DNA of 64,000 bases, taken from assembly GCA_017311315.1 (NCBI GenBank), contig CM029666.1:7377414-7441413 (forward strand), given 5' to 3'. The translations under genes and the position numbers were made by a program. Below, piece after piece: positions 11,657 through 23,489 of the stretch (positions are counted from its first letter, which is position 1; the number at the start of each line of letters is the position of its first letter). This DNA comes from Dendrocalamus latiflorus (taxonomy: Eukaryota > Streptophyta > Magnoliopsida > Poales > Poaceae). Under the pieces are notes generated by a model that was not told the DNA's origin, did not search any database, and saw only the letters and a list, made by a program, of their open reading frames with translations.

Positions 11657-14600
11657 TGTCGGAGCCCAGATATTAACATCCGGGATTCTCTGTGATTTCA
11701 TTGCACTATTCCCTGGATCAGTAGATAGTGCTCACAGTTACAGAAATGAATATCAAAATACATATCATGCGGAAGCGTAAATATAATAGTAGACTTACCC
11801 ATGGGCCGATTAGGCCGAAATCGATAAATTGCAGCAGCGGAAGAACGAAGTACACAGGTGGGACCTTCAGGACATGCCCACAGGCAGCCAACTGGAGGTT
11901 CGCGACCTAGCCCCTGACATCTTCATCTTCTCGGCCAGCTTGTCTAATCTTGTTGTTGAAGCGAGGTGATTTGACTCCTGATTTTGAATTTTGTCGCAAA
12001 AGCGAGCATGAGCACTCCGACCTCGTGCTCCGCGAGCCAATACACAGAATGCAATTAAATAGTATGCATGGCTTACCAAAGGAAGGCTCAGGTTATTTTA
12101 TTTTTGCGTAGAGTGCTTTTGAATACAATTACTTAAAAATCCCTAAAACCTAGCAATTTGAACCAAATCATAATGTACAAGGAAATGCATTATTAATATC
12201 GATTCAGGTTCCATCCACCGTTACATGGCATCTGCACCATATAGCAATTTTTTCAGCGTTATAGCCGCTTAACTTACCACTGGGACGACACCCAGGACAA
12301 TTCCAAACCAGGGCAGTCCTTCGCCCTTCGAGTTTCCATTCCCAGTTTCCAATGTTTTTAAAACAGAACTAACTCGAGTAAGTTCCCATGTCCGCCCTTG
12401 ACCGTGGGCACGGCTATTCGAATAGTTTTGACTCTGCAGAGTTTGTACACTTTACCCACAAGAGACAGTTTACTCGTTGCCCCACACGATTCCTTAGCCG
12501 TGCGGTTGAGCCAACCATCACAGTAACCGTTCAAAGTACCTCGTCCCTTCCATCATCTCACCCTATGGGTCGCTCCCACTTGCGGTGGGTCCCATACGTT
12601 GTGCGGGATGTTCTCCTTCTGAACGTCTAGCAGCTGGCTACTTCACCTTGCTAGCCCGCCACAGCAGAACTTCACCTTCCACGGTGTCCCATTCAAGCCG
12701 TCACACAGACTGCCACTTGCACTACCTCACACCACCTCCTGTAAGGATGACTTTCAGGGTCCGGTAAATCTACTAAGCCAAGTTGTATTTTACAGACTTG
12801 TGGTTGTACTGTTTTACACGGGTCGACATGACAAGATTCAGTCCTTAGTGGTATCTGGGCGGTTCTACCACAAACCACACTCTCGTGCACCACTGCACCA
12901 TACCCCCGAACCACCCGCCCAGATAAATAAGCAATTCGAGGTTTTTGGGAATATAAAATAGCCATATCCAACATACACCAGTCATTACCACCATAACTGC
13001 CCAACCAATTTTTCTCAGAATTAAAAGTGATGCTTGGGCGCTCTCGCGCCCATGAGTACCTAAACAATACTACGCATGGCATATAATTACGGACTTATTT
13101 TCGAAAGGTTACTATTATAATTTGTGCTAGGGCGACAATGTTCACATGTTCAAATATTTCAAAGGAGGGGTAATATTAACCAAGTACACAATGGGATATA
13201 ACTAGAATCTTAAATTAACATGTATTTGCATATATCATAACAGCATGCAATTTGATAATTTAAACAAAAATAATTTGCAGAAAACGTAGGTTCAACATGA
13301 TCAAAGTATTGACTCGCCTGGCGCGGTTTACCGCGGTCTTGAGCTCACACAATGCTTTTACTTGGGCTTCTGATCTTTGTCTTCACTTCGCTCTTGATCA
13401 CGCCTGGTCCTTTGATTCTTCGGGACTCCAATTTCTAACTACGCGATAAACGACTGAATCCAAATAAAAGCAAGTAACTCAAAAGATCCAAATAAATCCG
13501 AATAAACTCAATTTAGTTTTATTATGAGTTAATGGGTGATTTGGGTTATTTGAGGCAAGGCCGGTGATATAATACGATGACTTGATCTTTTTATTAATAA
13601 TCTCTTTTATTATTTTTTTGGATTTATCAAGGAAGTTCCATGAGTTAGGGTATTCTTATGAATTGGTGCAGGAGTTTAGTATACAAATTTTATCTTTAGG
13701 GTATGCATTCCTTGCAACTCAAGTTATGGTAAAGGCAAACTGGACTGATGGATGAGATCTGTACTTATTCTATAAATCTTTTAGTTGAAGGTATTATAAC
13801 ATTTGGATATCTTTATTAAGTTTTTAGACTAATCTCTGATATAGGCTTTCACTATTAATTAAGATAAATAGCAAGGGCTCAATATTTATTCTTATATGGT
13901 AATTAATTAGAATTTAAATCTCTAATAATCCCATTATCATATCTTATGTATCTTCATTCATAGCTAGGCTAAATTTAAGTTGAATTAGGATCCACTCATA
14001 TGGGTCCTACATTGTTATATATACTATTATGTACTAAAGCTAGTGTTAAGATTTAATTAATGGCACTATTATTAGCTTGCTCATACTCTAGCTGCTATTA
14101 GGCCCTCACTTCTAATTCTAGTTTAAACTCGGCTATCGGGGCAGAGCTTGGGATGCAGCATTTTATGCGACCCTAATTACCCGCGTTTTTGTTTAAATGT
14201 TTATTTTAGAGTATTTACATGCCTGTGAGATTATTTTTGATACTTGATGACTTAGGGCTATTATATTTTAGCATATGTATATTATTATGCCCCTTTTAAT
14301 TAGAGTGATCTCTAAAGTACTACTGCTACTGATATTTTATCCCTTTATAACTCGAGCCTGCCATGCATGATGGTATTTTTCATCGCCATTAAATAAAAGC
14401 CACTACCATTTTGTCTACAGCTCAATTATTATTAGGCCTAGTTTTGGTCTTAATTTGAATTTTATTCATGTGGGCAATAGCTTTGTCATATAGGGGCATA
14501 TTTTTAATATTTGCTGTTTAGCAAAATCTTTCTCTAAAATTTGTTAAATGATGGCGTGTTAACTATTGGACATATATTTTAATTATAGTTAAGGGTATCT

Positions 14601-16623
14601 TTACCAAATGTGGATATTTAACAAAACCACTTTTTCTTGTTAATGCTTTAATTAATATTTAGATGTTTAAATAATTATTTAAACTATCTTAATTATTTAC
14701 ATACGATAAGTAATCTGAATTTTAAATCACGCATAAACTCTCTAAAGCCTTCTTAATTTTTATTAGCTTCCACATATTGTCCCTTAATTTTTCCTAAGTT
14801 TATCCTTTAATTTTAGGATTAGATTTAAAATAAATGCTAAAGGCATACTAATCATACATACAAGATAATAACTACTCCATGAGTAGACATTTACTAAACT
14901 CATGTATATCCTAATAAATTTTGTGCCATCTATGGTTGTAAATTAGAATTTTTATTAACTTTGGGTTCTAAGCTAAACTATAGGTTATTCATGTTTTTAA
15001 TTGGTAATTAAACCTCAATTAACTATTTAAGCTATTTCAGTTGTCCATATAGTAAATAACCAGATATTGAATGTTAAGTACCCTATTGTATATTCTTATT
15101 AAATTTACTACATTCTATAAATTGTTCCCCAAATTTTCTCTTAATTTTTCCTAGTAAACATTAATTGTTCCGACCGGTGATTCTTGTCTCTCTGGGGAAA
15201 ATGAAAACTGATAACGTGATGGGGTTGAAGACTTCACAGGAAAACACCGGCCGAAACAGAGGAGGTGGGGGCGCACGGCCGGCGGCGGGAGCTCCGGCGA
15301 GGGGAGGCCAGAGGGGGAGGGTAGGCCGGCAAAATGGGTTCCCGGAGTGGTGTGGAAGCCGGTGGGGGAGGCGGTGCGGCCCGGGATGGCGCAGGTCGGC
15401 CGGGGGGCGGCTACTCGAGCGGCGGCGGTGGGGTACGCTCAGGACGGCAGCGCCGGCGGAGAGGTGGGCGGCGATTGGTGGGGGCGTGACCGGGAGGGAG
15501 GCAAGGGGAACTCACCTAGGTGACGGGTATGGACGGAGGAGAGCCGTGGTGGGCCGACGGCGAGGGCCATGGGTGGCGCGGGGAGGTTCACGTCGCAGGC
15601 GCGCTACGGTGCAGGGAGGAGCGGGGCGGTGCTCGAAGAAGCTCCGTGGCGGCGTGGTGATACTTCTGAAGAGAGGAATCGAGCCGCGACGCCCTGGAGG
15701 AGCAGCGGCGGAGATGGAGGTGTCGGCGGCCAAACTTGGGTCGGAAGATGGCGTCGGCGGTCTCCACTGCACCAATCTCCAATTAGTTGAAGTGGAGCGG
15801 AGTTGAGGCTTAGGGGCACGAGGTGGTGGGCTCGGATTGAAGGGGAAAGCACTGGAGCACCGGAACGGCGAGGAGGCGGCCGGGCGGCTCACGGCGGCAG
15901 GGAGAGGGTGGGGAAGGAAGGCGTGGGGGTAAAGGCGCAAGGGGGTGGCTGAGCCGCTACTTATAGCGTCGGAGGGCTGCCGTGACCGGGGCACAGGACA
16001 TGGCGTGGGCGACGGCATGGCGCCAGGGGCGGCGACGCGAAGGAGGCGACGTGCGGTGCGGGGGCATGACGCGTGCGACGAGATGGAGGGGACGGGAGCA
16101 GGCGAGTGGGAGAAACCTGGGGCGACAAAGAAAATCGGTGGGCGAGGGCGGTTGCATGGCTGCCACGCGGAGAGCGAGCTCTGAGCAGCAGGGCGGAGAG
16201 GAGACCGGGGGAGGAAGAAAGAAGTGCGGGCGGGGCGCGGGAAAGGAGAGGCGCGGGAGGAAGGGGGTTGGGCTGGGCCGGCTCGGCCTGGTCTGACCCC
16301 CATCTCTTTTATTTTATTTTATTTTATTTATTATTAATTTCTTTTGCTATTATCAATATATGTACATGGACATACATATACTTATTTGTATATTTTTAAC
16401 TCAGGTTTCTTTCTTCTTATACTGGATCATCTTTTCATATTCGCATTTTAAATCTTGATTTTCTACTAATTAAATATGATTGCTTCTTCTTGATCCTTTT
16501 AACTTTTGGAACCTTCGCCAAATTTCTCAGAAAAACATCACAAACTCCAAATTCAAATAAAACATATTGCAAAATAACTCAAAAGCTTTATATTTTCTAA
16601 TTTCAAATTTTTGGGATGTTACA
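11657..16623 (-). mobile_element. Solo LTR of a gypsy element, inserted in copia gag
   Basis: Read on the minus strand it starts TGTAACATCCC and ends CTCCGACA, like a complete LTR. It is flanked by exact TCTTG at 11652-11656 and 16624-16628. It matches the gypsy 5' LTR at 4089-7778 in inverse orientation but is longer (4967 against 3690 bp), the difference lying mainly in its centre. No internal domain is present, so it is the product of LTR-LTR recombination. The GC-rich block at 15230-16300 is open in several frames on both strands. It is LTR sequence holding a minus-strand TATAAGTAG near 15960, not a gene. Confidence 0.88.
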
Positions 16624-16628
16624 TCTTG

Positions 16629-17314
16629 CTCCAACAATTGAGAAAGAGAAATGCTCACATCTCGATGCTCAAACAACTAACACCTTATTTAGTGATTTGA
16701 GTGTAGAGGTGTTCAATCAAATATGCAATCTTGAGAGCGCTCATGACATGTGGACAAAAATTCAAGAAAATTATGAAATGTCCACCTCAACTGATGAGGA
16801 TTGCATATAAGAGTGGATGTCGGGAGAAGAATACTCAACCTCTAACTTCGATAATGAAAAATCCACAAGTCCCTCCATATCAACTCAATGCCTCATGGCT
16901 AAAGGTAATAAAAAGGTAAATAATGATAATGACAATGATGAACCTACATATGATGAGTTGATGGATATGCTAGAGGAGTTAAATGAGTACCTTGGCAAGG
17001 AGAAGTCAAAATTCAAAGTTTTGAAGAAAGAATTTCTTTCTCTTAAGGATTCTTATGACGAGCTAAAAGAAGCTCATGATACTCTCCTTCTCAAGGATCT
17101 CAATAAGTTTAAGGTGGATATATGAATTATATACAATTTATTAGATGATATGCCATGTGTAGTTCCTACGTCTTGCATGTCTTCTAAAGTTAGCTTATCC
17201 ACCTCATGTGAGGATTTATTTGACATACCTTGTTGCTCCAAAATAGATGCTTCTATTTTCTCTATGCATTGCAATACTAACATTATAGAGGAAAATAATG
17301 AGCTCAATGCCTAA
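16629..17314 (+). pseudogene. Copia gag, 3' part
   Basis: It resumes the gag frame with EKEKCSHLDAQTTNTLFSDLS and AHDMWTKIQENYE, the LDAQ...AHDMW pattern of plant copia gag. It then passes through YDELMDMLEELNEYLGKEKS and an acidic/lysine-rich coiled-coil-like part to a stop near 17310. TAA at 16808 and TGA at 17122 interrupt it. No CCHC zinc knuckle was seen. The product would be structural protein of the virus-like particle, and this copy cannot make it. Confidence 0.7.
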
Positions 17315-17459
17315 GTCACAAGATTGAGAAATGACTTGGAGAAAATCTACAAAGGGAAGGCCTCTCTTGATAAAATATTGGGAAACCAAAGAAAGTCAAA
17401 TAACAAGAGAAGTATCGGTTTCATTTTGACCTCGGCATGAGTTTTATCCTTGTATTTAC

Positions 17460-18135
17460 AAGTGATATCATATTTTTTTCTTCAGGTGGTATCTTTTGTA
17501 AGTGGAAAATAAGTGGCATCCTCAATCCTACAAGTGGTATATTTCAAAGTGGTATATATTTCCCCTCTTGCCGAGCAAAATCTTTTCTTAACCAAGCTTT
17601 CTCATATGATATCTCTCTTATATAGTATCCACTTTTACAAGTGGTATCTCTTCTATCTGATATCTCTCCTAAATAGTATCATCCTCTTCCCACAAGTGTA
17701 TTTCAAGTGGTATCCTCCTACAAGTGGTATCCCCTTCAAATAATATCAAGTGGAAATTATTAAAGATCTCTCAAGGTTATCTCAAGTGATCCACGAGTGA
17801 TACCTTTTATTCAAGATGAATTTAAAAGTGGTATTAACAAGTGGATTTCAATCCTTCAAAAGAAGATCAAGTGCCCAAATGGACCATGTGGGATACTAGT
17901 TGACCATACACGTGGCATCAAGTTTTTATAAATGGAATCAATCACACTTGGTGTCATGTATGCTCATGAATGGTACCAAGGCTTTAAAAATAGATTTAAT
18001 CATAATTAATACCATTTAAACTCATAAGTGGTATCAAGTTTCTACAAATGAAATTAATTATATTTGGTATCATGTATTTTCACAAAGTGGTATCTAATGT
18101 CATCATAAATGGTATAAATGTCAAAGTGGTGTATA
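17460..18135 (+). repeat. Dispersed AAGTGGTATC motif cluster
   Basis: About a dozen copies of AAGTGGTAT(C) or one-base variants in under 700 bp. Examples are at 17531, 17546, 17638, 17704, 17721, 18026 and 18084. Spacing is irregular, so this is not a simple tandem array. The motif is the core of the element's own primer-binding region. The stretch is otherwise AT-rich and non-coding. Confidence 0.65.
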
Positions 18136-18976
18136 CTTTTCATAGAAAAGACAAAAGAACCGCAAAAGGTTTAAAAGCACCAATTTGGAGAGATGAAGAA
18201 ATCTTTTATTCTTTATGCTAGATGTATAAGGAGAGAAAGTTTAAAGGAAAAGATGTGAAAAGAGAAGAAAACAAAATAGAGGAGAATACTTTGTGTGTCA
18301 AAGGAGAAAAGGAAATGCCAAGAGTAACCTTTGTGTAAGGGGGAGTTTTTCTTTGTGAAAAACTTATATATTATTTTGGGCTCACTTAAAACAAAAGGGG
18401 TTAAGCATTAATATTGAGAAAACTATTTTATCTATTTCCCCTAAAATGTTTTATGGATCTTGTATTTGAATGACTTTCAAATATCTTTTCCTTTAGTTAT
18501 CTTCAAACTCCCCAAATTGGTCATATGTGTCTACTCCATATTATTTGTGACCAAGTAAGTTAGAATAATTGTCAAGCTCATTAATTGGTAATATGTGCCT
18601 ACTTCATATTATTTGTGACCAAGTAAGTTAGAATAATTGTCAAGCTCATTAATTGGTAATATGTGTCTGCTCCTTCTTGGCTTAGTTCTTTTCCTTGCTT
18701 TTTGGTGATCAACGCCAAAAGGGGGAGAACAGTGATAATAGCCTTGTTAAATTTGTGTATAATGCAAAAAGAGGGAGATTTTGCTCTATGAGCTATGATT
18801 AATTTGTTAAGAGGAGAATAATTTGTCAAAAGAATCAAATTTAACACATTGGATAATTGTGATTTCACCTTCTCTCATGCATTAACATTGTGACATGCAT
18901 GAATAGTTTAATTTCCTATCACATGTTCATTTTCATCCAAATGTTATTTTTGTTAATTGATTTGTTATCAACCACC

Positions 18977-18990
18977 AAAAAGGGGGAGAT
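18977..18990 (+). other. Polypurine tract of the copia element
   Basis: AAAAAGGGGGAGAT directly before the 3' LTR start at 18991, where plus-strand DNA synthesis would be primed. Similar boxes lie at about 18715 (AAAAGGGGGAGAAC) and 18766 (AAAAAGAGGGAGAT). Confidence 0.8.
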
Positions 18991-21900
18991 TGTAAGTTCA
19001 AGCTCAATTCAGTTGGTTTTGGTGATAATGACAAATACAATTGTGAGACTAACTTGTTTATTAAATATGATGTTGCCTATTATCATTGGATGTAATTAAT
19101 GACGAATACAATTGTGATACTAACTTGTTTATTGATTGTGGTACTGCTTAGTCTCATTTGGATGAAAAGGTGAAAATCATAAAAGTATGTATTTGACATC
19201 TTATTCTTATATTTTATTACTTTTCAGATCCAAAATATAGGTTTGACTCCAGCAAAAAGACTAACTTGAATATATGCATATATTTTTATTATACATTCTT
19301 GTATGCACATATTTAGGGGAGTTCATTCTATGTTTTGTGGTTTCATAAGTATTGATCCATGTTTGCTTTTAACACATATTAGGATCTATACTTTGAAATA
19401 TATCCTTTGAGTATGTAAAGCTTGTGTAGGCCATATATACTCATCTGCAATCGAGTTGTCATCTAGTTTCTCAATTATGTATTAATGGTTAATGACAACC
19501 AGATGAGTAAGCTTAAGAAACTTATCCTAGAATATACAAGTGTTGTGTATATATTGTATGCTCGCAAATAAATCTTTATTTCATTATTCGTTGAGATTGT
19601 CATGAATTACCAAAAAGTGAAGATTGTAGAATTTGGTCCATCCATTATGAGTTAATGGTGAAGTTTTGGTAATTAATGGCAATTAGTTTGTGGACTTGCA
19701 TTTTTCATATGTTGGATGAATAGTTTAGGTTTCACAAATGATGTTGACTTGGGATGACTTCATGTGTTGAGGATCATCAAGTCAAGTAAAGACCTATCAT
19801 ATGTTGATTGAGGTCAAGGCAAAGGTATGATTAATTAGGACTAAAGATGTGTTTCTAGTCTTTTACCGATCTTGGTATTTGGTTGAAAGATCGGATTGCT
19901 AGTATAGATTGCTGTACTATTAAGAAGGTCATGTTTAGTAGCTTGATTCTCATCATATGTTGATAGCTCAATCTCACTTGCTCTAACTCTCCGTGGTATG
20001 ATGCTTATATTTGCGAATGTGTTTTGCAAATAGTTGAAGCTCATGTGTTAAATGCTTGTAGCATGGGACTATACATTGCGAACGTATTTTGCAAGTGTTT
20101 GAAGTCCATGTTTCTTACTTGTGGTACGAGGCTTATATTTGCAAGTGTGTTTTGCAAATGGTTGATGCTCATACATAATCCTTGTGTCATTGTTGTGGTT
20201 ACTGGCCAAATAGTAAACTAGATGACTAGAGAGTGAGTGTAGTGAAACATGGATGCCCCTCCCCGGCGAACTTCAGGGAGTACATATATATGACCATAAA
20301 ACCTTGTTACAATAACACCCCTATCATATTGCACTGCTACAAGGGTATACATGCCTTTTTATATGCTCTACTTGGCCTATCAGCCCAGCAGGCCGAATGG
20401 ATATGGACGGGGGCCATCCCCACAACAGTCATGATTCCAAAAGTATGCAAATGTGTTTTGCAACTTATTGGGAATCATGATTGATCCTTGTGTGCAACTT
20501 GTTGGGAATCATGGTTGATCCTTGTGTGCATGATACTATAATTTGCAAATGTGTTTTGCAAAATCTGTTGAAGTATATGCACTTTTTTAGGAAAATTGGA
20601 ACTATTGCCGTGCAACTCGCGATACTACCGGTGTTACGTTCATGGAACTACCACATCCGTTGGTGGTCAAAGACCTACATGGTCGAAAATCAACGTAGTC
20701 GAAGATCGATCTGTGTGGTCAATGATCAACGTGGTCGATGACTAGCGTGGTCGATGACTAGCGTGGTCAATGACCAACGTGGTTATAACCAGCGTGGTCG
20801 ATGACCAACGTGGTTATAACCAGCGTGGTCGAAGACATGTGTGGTTGATGACCAACATGATCAAACCAGCGTAGTTGACGTGGTTGGAGACCTATGTGGT
20901 CGAACCAACGTGGTCGAAATAGTGTGGTCGATCAGCGTGGTCGGAGACCTGCGTGGTTGGAAACTAGCATGATTGGAGACCAACGTTGTCGAAGACCTGC
21001 GTGGTCGACGAGCGATAGTACCGGCTCTGTGTGAGTGGTTCGACCGGCGAGTGATACTACTGGCTCTGTGTGAGCGGGAACGACCAATGTTTTTATGGTA
21101 CGTTTTTTCTAGAGAGACACCTTCGTGGATGTCTTCTCCACCCCGACAAATTGGTAGTTCCACATGTGTGGAGTGGTAGTATCGGAATCTGTGTGGCGGT
21201 ACTATCGGAATTACCGAGTAATGGCTAGTTTTCTGACCATTACGAGGAAGGCGGTAGTACTGGCCTTATAACAGCGGTACTATCGATTACCCTAATTTTT
21301 TTGGGGGTTTAGCTCCAACGGCTAGTTTTCTTGTGTGGGATATAAATACCCTCTTGTGGCCGGTTGGAGATGTTGCTTGACTCATTTTCATTCCCTTGAG
21401 CTAGTGTGAGATTCTCGTCTCAATTGTGTATGTGTTGCCCCTTGTGAGCAAGGAGAAGTGGTCTAGATTGCATGTGTTGCATCTAGAGTTGGATTTTGTA
21501 TCCAATTGAGCTTGTGTATGTATTGCACGTGGTGAGAGTCAAGCATCTTACTTAACTTGTTACTCTTGGAGTTTGCCAACTCCTAAATGGTGTTGGAGGC
21601 ATTGTGCATGATGATCTTTTCAAAGAAGGTTGTGAGAAGACCCGACAAATTGTGAAGATTGGAGGTCACCTACCCGGAGCGGGAAAGAGCTTCCACTAGT
21701 GGATTTGAGGTGATTGCCTTAATTCGTGGAGCCAGTCCAATTCAGTTGGGCTTACCTCAACGTGGATTAGGAGAGACCAGCAAGTCTCTGAACACCACGG
21801 TAAAAAGTAACCATGTCATTTGTGGTTTGTTCTCTTATGCTCAATTTATATTTATAGAATTAAATTGATTGCTTATCATTCTAGGATTGCAAACCTTGAC

Positions 21901-22060
21901 ATAGATTTAGTGTGTTAGTGCTCTTGGTGAATCTAGTTGATTTAGGCCTTTTGTGCTAAACTGAATTGATTTACGTTTTTGCATTGTAAACTTGGTTTTA
22001 GTCAAAAGAATTTTTAAAACCTCCTATTCACCCCCTCTATTCGGCCTTCTCGATCTTACA
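18991..22060 (+). repeat. 3' LTR of the copia element
   Basis: A 3.07-kb direct repeat of 8688-11438 with intact TG...CA ends (TGTAAGTTC to TTACA). It is longer because of the solo LTR at 20191-20427 and an expanded GTGGTCGATGACC repeat cluster (20650-21010). It lacks about 100 bp present in the 5' LTR near 9500. The TATA box is at 21341-21349. Confidence 0.88.
20191..20427. mobile_element. Small solo LTR (237 bp) inside the copia 3' LTR
   Basis: It starts TGTTGTGG and ends CCACAACA, so its ends form an 8-bp inverted repeat with TG...CA. It is flanked by exact GTCAT at 20186-20190 and 20428-20432. The 5' LTR keeps the uninterrupted site (GTGTCATGATTCC at about 9948). This proves insertion after the host element had integrated. 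Length and ends fit a solo LTR of a small copia or TRIM-type element. Confidence 0.85.
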
Positions 22061-22570
22061 ACTACACGCAAGAGCATGCGACGTCCTAGTTCATCGCCTG
22101 TTGTGGACCTTGGAGACTCCAACAGAGGACATAGCCTATTTCGTTCCCGCTCCTGCTCCTGGTAGCTTACCTTTAGTCGCAGCCACTCTCGTTCGCGCTC
22201 TCCGGGCAACTACATCACTTGTTGTGATCATACCCTCATGGAGGAGTAGGTCGGTTTAGGCTCAGGTTAGCTAGTAGTGCTTGCTAGGGCAGTCTTTTGG
22301 GTTGCAAACTATTTTCCCTTGTTCCCCTTTTATACCAATTGAGTAGACGTTGTGATTTGTATCTTGATGTCATGGCTTAGTATGGCATATATGCTATGCA
22401 TTAGTGGTCATGTAATACTTAACCCCCTCATTATTAATGACTGCAACCACCTTAGGCTTTCTATTGTATTTCATCATTTCTTTTATTTGGTTGGTTCTTC
22501 TATTATGCTCTTAGAGGGCTAGTGAACCCTCATCTATATCATTTAATTCTAAATCAGGTTGTTCTTTTAG
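22061..22570 (+). other. Gypsy leader resuming after the copia element
   Basis: Non-coding remainder between the upstream ORF and gag of the gypsy element. It begins with the ACTAC target duplicate. An Arg/Ser-rich stretch can be read near 22060-22210 but only with stops. No other feature is seen. Confidence 0.5.
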
Positions 22571-23390
22571 ATGACCCCTAAAAGAGCCGCTACTCAAGGT
22601 CGTGGTGTCACCACTCACCAAGCTGCATGTGCCGTATGTGCCGTAGGACGAGGAAGAGACCGTGGCCATGGACCCAATCTCCCTCCCCCAACTCTAGTTC
22701 ATCCAACCATGGCTCAAATTATGGCTCAACAAACCTAGATTCTTCAAGCCATGCTCGCAGGTTAGCAGGTAGGAGCAACTAATCACAACTCCAAGCTGGC
22801 AGATTTTTTGAGAACTAGACTTTTGACCTTCTCATCCACAAATGAACCATTAGAGGCAGAAGACTGGCTTCATGATATAGAGAAGAAACTTTGGTTTGCA
22901 TGAAATGCAGAAGAGGACAAGGTGGACTTTGCTACTCATCAACTAAAATGATTTGCAGCAGCATGGTGGAAGCCGACGAGGAATCTAAAGAAGAAGAAGC
23001 ACCAAAAGCTAAAACGCAGAAAGTACAAGTAGAAGGACAAGAAAAATAGTAAGAGCAAGCACTAGAAGAAAATGTTAAAGAACAAGTAGAGAAGGACAAA
23101 TTTTGTACCTGCCGGCATCATGTGCATGAAGAAGAACAAGTTCAAAGCATTGGAGTACGGCAACATGTCCATCAAAGAATACCTCACCCGATTCAACCAA
23201 TTAGCTCACTACGCTCTAGGAGATGTAGCTGATGAGAAGAAAAGATTGATTGCTTCCTAGAAGGTATGCATGAAGAGATGAGGGTGCAGCTGATTATTCA
23301 AGACTTTCCTAATTTTCACCACTTGGTCAACAAAGTTCTCATACTAGAAAATGAGAGGAGGATGATGGAGGCAAGCCGCAAGCGCAAGAA
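22571..23390 (+). pseudogene. Ty3/gypsy gag relic
   Basis: It starts MTPKRAATQGRG, then a Gly/Arg-rich stretch and a recognisable retrotransposon gag core: TNEPLEAEDWLHDIEKKL, DKVDFATHQL and AAWW. Further on come VPAGIMCMKKNKF, YGNMSIKEYLTRFNQLAHYA and LILENERRMMEASRKRK. At least five stops and frame changes break it. Between AAWW and VPAGIM lies an abnormal lysine-rich, A-rich stretch (about 22985-23095) that does not fit the family. The zinc knuckle and everything downstream are absent. Confidence 0.75.
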
Positions 23391-23392
23391 AG

Positions 23393-23489
23393 TGCATTTG
23401 TAACCACTGGGATTTCGGCTAGTTTTTCCCTTCTAGTACCCACTTGGACTTCCGGTAACCGATCTGTAACAACCAGTTTTTTATACTTG
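23393..23489 (-). mobile_element. Terminal fragment of an hAT-type MITE
   Basis: About 97 bp closely matching the reverse complement of the first hundred bases of the MITE at 24086-24487. Shared parts include GTAACCACTGGGATTT, TACCCACT and TTCCGGTAACCG. The other end is missing. It sits exactly where the gypsy gag stops, marking a deletion or rearrangement junction. Confidence 0.65.

Larger units (their letters stand above)
8688..22060 (+). mobile_element. Sirevirus-like Ty1/copia element, non-autonomous
   Basis: Two direct LTRs (8688-11438 and 18991-22060) enclose a primer-binding site, a broken gag and a long non-coding region, with a polypurine tract before the 3' LTR. The flanks ACTGC (8683-8687) and ACTAC (22061-22065) are a 5-bp target duplication with one change. 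Gag resembles the Sirevirus type. Several polypurine-like AAAGGGGGAG boxes before the 3' LTR (about 18715, 18766 and 18977) fit the multiple polypurine tracts described for Sireviruses. No protease, integrase, RT or RNase H coding is present, so movement would need a helper. The element sits in the gypsy element and is itself invaded twice. Confidence 0.85.
4089..23390 (+). mobile_element. Ty3/gypsy LTR retrotransposon, 3'-truncated and nested
   Basis: It begins with TGTAACATCCC at 4089. It has a long 5' LTR (4089-7778), a primer-binding site (7783-7794), an extra upstream ORF (8146-8687) and a decayed gag (22571-23390). The middle is displaced by a copia element (8688-22060) flanked by ACTGC/ACTAC. 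Protease, RT, integrase and the 3' LTR are missing. At about 23390 the gag stops abruptly against a fragment of an hAT-type MITE, so the right side was lost by deletion. Sequence left of the LTR is the S-RLK copy C relic, with TTTAT at 4084-4088 as the likely left half of the target duplication. Confidence 0.8.

Noticed and set aside
12388..13082. Short ORFs on both strands
   Set aside because: Located in the inverted solo LTR and homologous to non-coding parts of the LTR at 6500-7000.
15165..16400. ORFs of up to 263 codons on both strands inside the gypsy solo LTR
   Set aside because: The block is the GC-rich centre of an LTR with matching ends and target duplication; low-complexity translations.
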